Origin: Candidatus Woesearchaeota archaeon
GTDB lineage: Archaea > Nanobdellota > Nanobdellia > SCGC-AAA011-G17 > UBA489
Assembly (NCBI GenBank): GCA_016177265.1
Contig: JACOVP010000011.1
Location: 1-21,201, forward strand
Direction: 5' to 3'
DNA: 21,201 bases
Part shown: positions 20,770 to 21,201 of the stretch, in pieces
Layout of the letters: each line of letters opens with the position of its first letter
How positions within the stretch are numbered: position 1 is the first letter of the stretch
Translations under genes and position numbers: made by a program
Notes under the pieces: model-generated
The model's input: the letters and a program-made list of their open reading frames with translations, nothing else
Databases searched by the model: none
Told to the model about the DNA's origin: nothing

Positions 20770-21201
20770 CTTTCTTCTCCATTTTTGTCTTTCGTGGAGC
20801 ACGCTTCTTTTGCTCCTTTTTTTTCTTTTCCTCTGCAGGTTTTTCTGCTGGAACTTCTGCCGGGGCTACTGCGGGCTCACTGTCTGCTGCATCTGTGACG
20901 GTCACTTCAATTTTCTTTTCTCCTGGTATCAACTTGACTTCTTGCGTCTTCATGGCTAGCATTTTGTCTGGCAATTCAATATCTGGTGTCATAATGCTGA
21001 CTTTTACCCCTATAGTCCCTGCTTTCAGATTCACCCCTATGGTTGCTTTCTTGACTTTATACAATGCAATTTCTCCAGACTTCTTCATATATCCTGTAGA
21101 GAAACGCCATGAACGGGCACGTGCACTGGGGATTTTTCCAGATAAGACAACTTCAGCACCGAGGGCCCCTGCGTTCATGATGTCTTGCAGTACTCTATAG
21201 C
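20747..21201 (-). CDS. rps3: Ribosomal protein uS3, C-terminal part (5' end outside window)
   Basis: The last ~150 residues of the mRNA-entry protein uS3. The frame is open to the window edge, entering with V-L-Q-D-I-M-N-A-G-A-L-G-A-E-V-V-L-S-G-K, the start of the conserved uS3 C-terminal domain. A-R-A-R-S-W-R-F-S-T-G-Y-M and a T-I-G-V-K-V-S-I-M strand follow. The final ~50 residues are an Ala/Pro/Glu then Lys-rich tail. The ATG at 21178 is internal to the protein, not a start. Confidence 0.95.
   Translation of the reverse strand, partial: YRVLQDIMNAGALGAEVVLSGKIPSARARSWRFSTGYMKKSGEIALYKVKKATIGVNLKAGTIGVKVSIMTPDIELPDKMLAMKTQEVKLIPGEKKIEVTVTDAADSEPAVAPAEVPAEKPAEEKKKKEQKKRAPRKTKMEKKDVPDQKK

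Noticed and set aside
1..21201. CRISPR arrays, tRNA or rRNA genes, insertion sequences
   Set aside because: No regularly spaced direct repeats, cloverleaf-like segments, transposase motifs or terminal inverted repeats were seen; intergenic gaps are almost all under 100 bases, the main exception being 1580-1851.

Overview
The window comes from a compact archaeal genome, most likely DPANN (Woesearchaeota/Pacearchaeota-like). The evidence is the archaeal gene order S3-L29-SUI1-Rnp1-S17-L14-L24-S4e-L5-S14-S8-L6-L32e-L19e-L18-S5-L30-L15-SecY, archaeal-only ribosomal proteins, an archaeal-type prefoldin, an Hjc resolvase, a fused DNA primase, a mini-histone and TATA-box promoters. Several predicted transcripts appear leaderless and others have GGTGA/GGAG-type Shine-Dalgarno sites. 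The lineage is inferred from gene content alone.

Left part (1-3100): the 3' end of a class II lysyl-tRNA synthetase is followed by an unknown protein with a possible caspase-like His-Gly/Cys pair. A convergent toxin-antitoxin pair comes next (short DUF4258-like toxin; zinc-finger plus AbrB antitoxin). Its promoter contains a perfect 18-bp palindrome, and its toxin seems to have lost a canonical start codon. Then come an alpha3-truncated histone with its own promoter and T-rich terminator, an unknown 169-aa protein, and the Holliday junction resolvase Hjc, whose Shine-Dalgarno site lies in the loop of a perfect hairpin.

Middle part (3100-8700): a cell-surface block. It holds a membrane-anchored protein with two lamin-tail-like domains and a small unknown partner on the + strand. 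Facing them on the - strand are a secreted or anchored alpha/alpha-toroid protein with cysteine-rich repeats and a single-pass beta-rich protein. A small protein kinase homologue is divergent from the toroid gene across a shared palindromic TATA element.

Right part (8678-21201, all - strand): the S10/spc/alpha-like ribosomal supercluster, read right to left from S3 to SecY. It continues into DUF106 (EMC3/Oxa1-like), L34e, L14e, prefoldin alpha and a single-chain primase (PriS fused to the PriL iron-sulfur domain). Genes are packed with ATGA and longer overlaps. adk and cmk, often found next to secY and L14e in other archaea, are absent here.

The ribosomal part is ordinary apart from unusual protein tails and long overlaps. 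I see no tRNA, rRNA, CRISPR array, insertion sequence or obvious prophage, and no complete new multi-gene system. The best leads are the toxin-antitoxin locus, the caspase-like orphan, the fused primase, the truncated histone and the surface-protein block.
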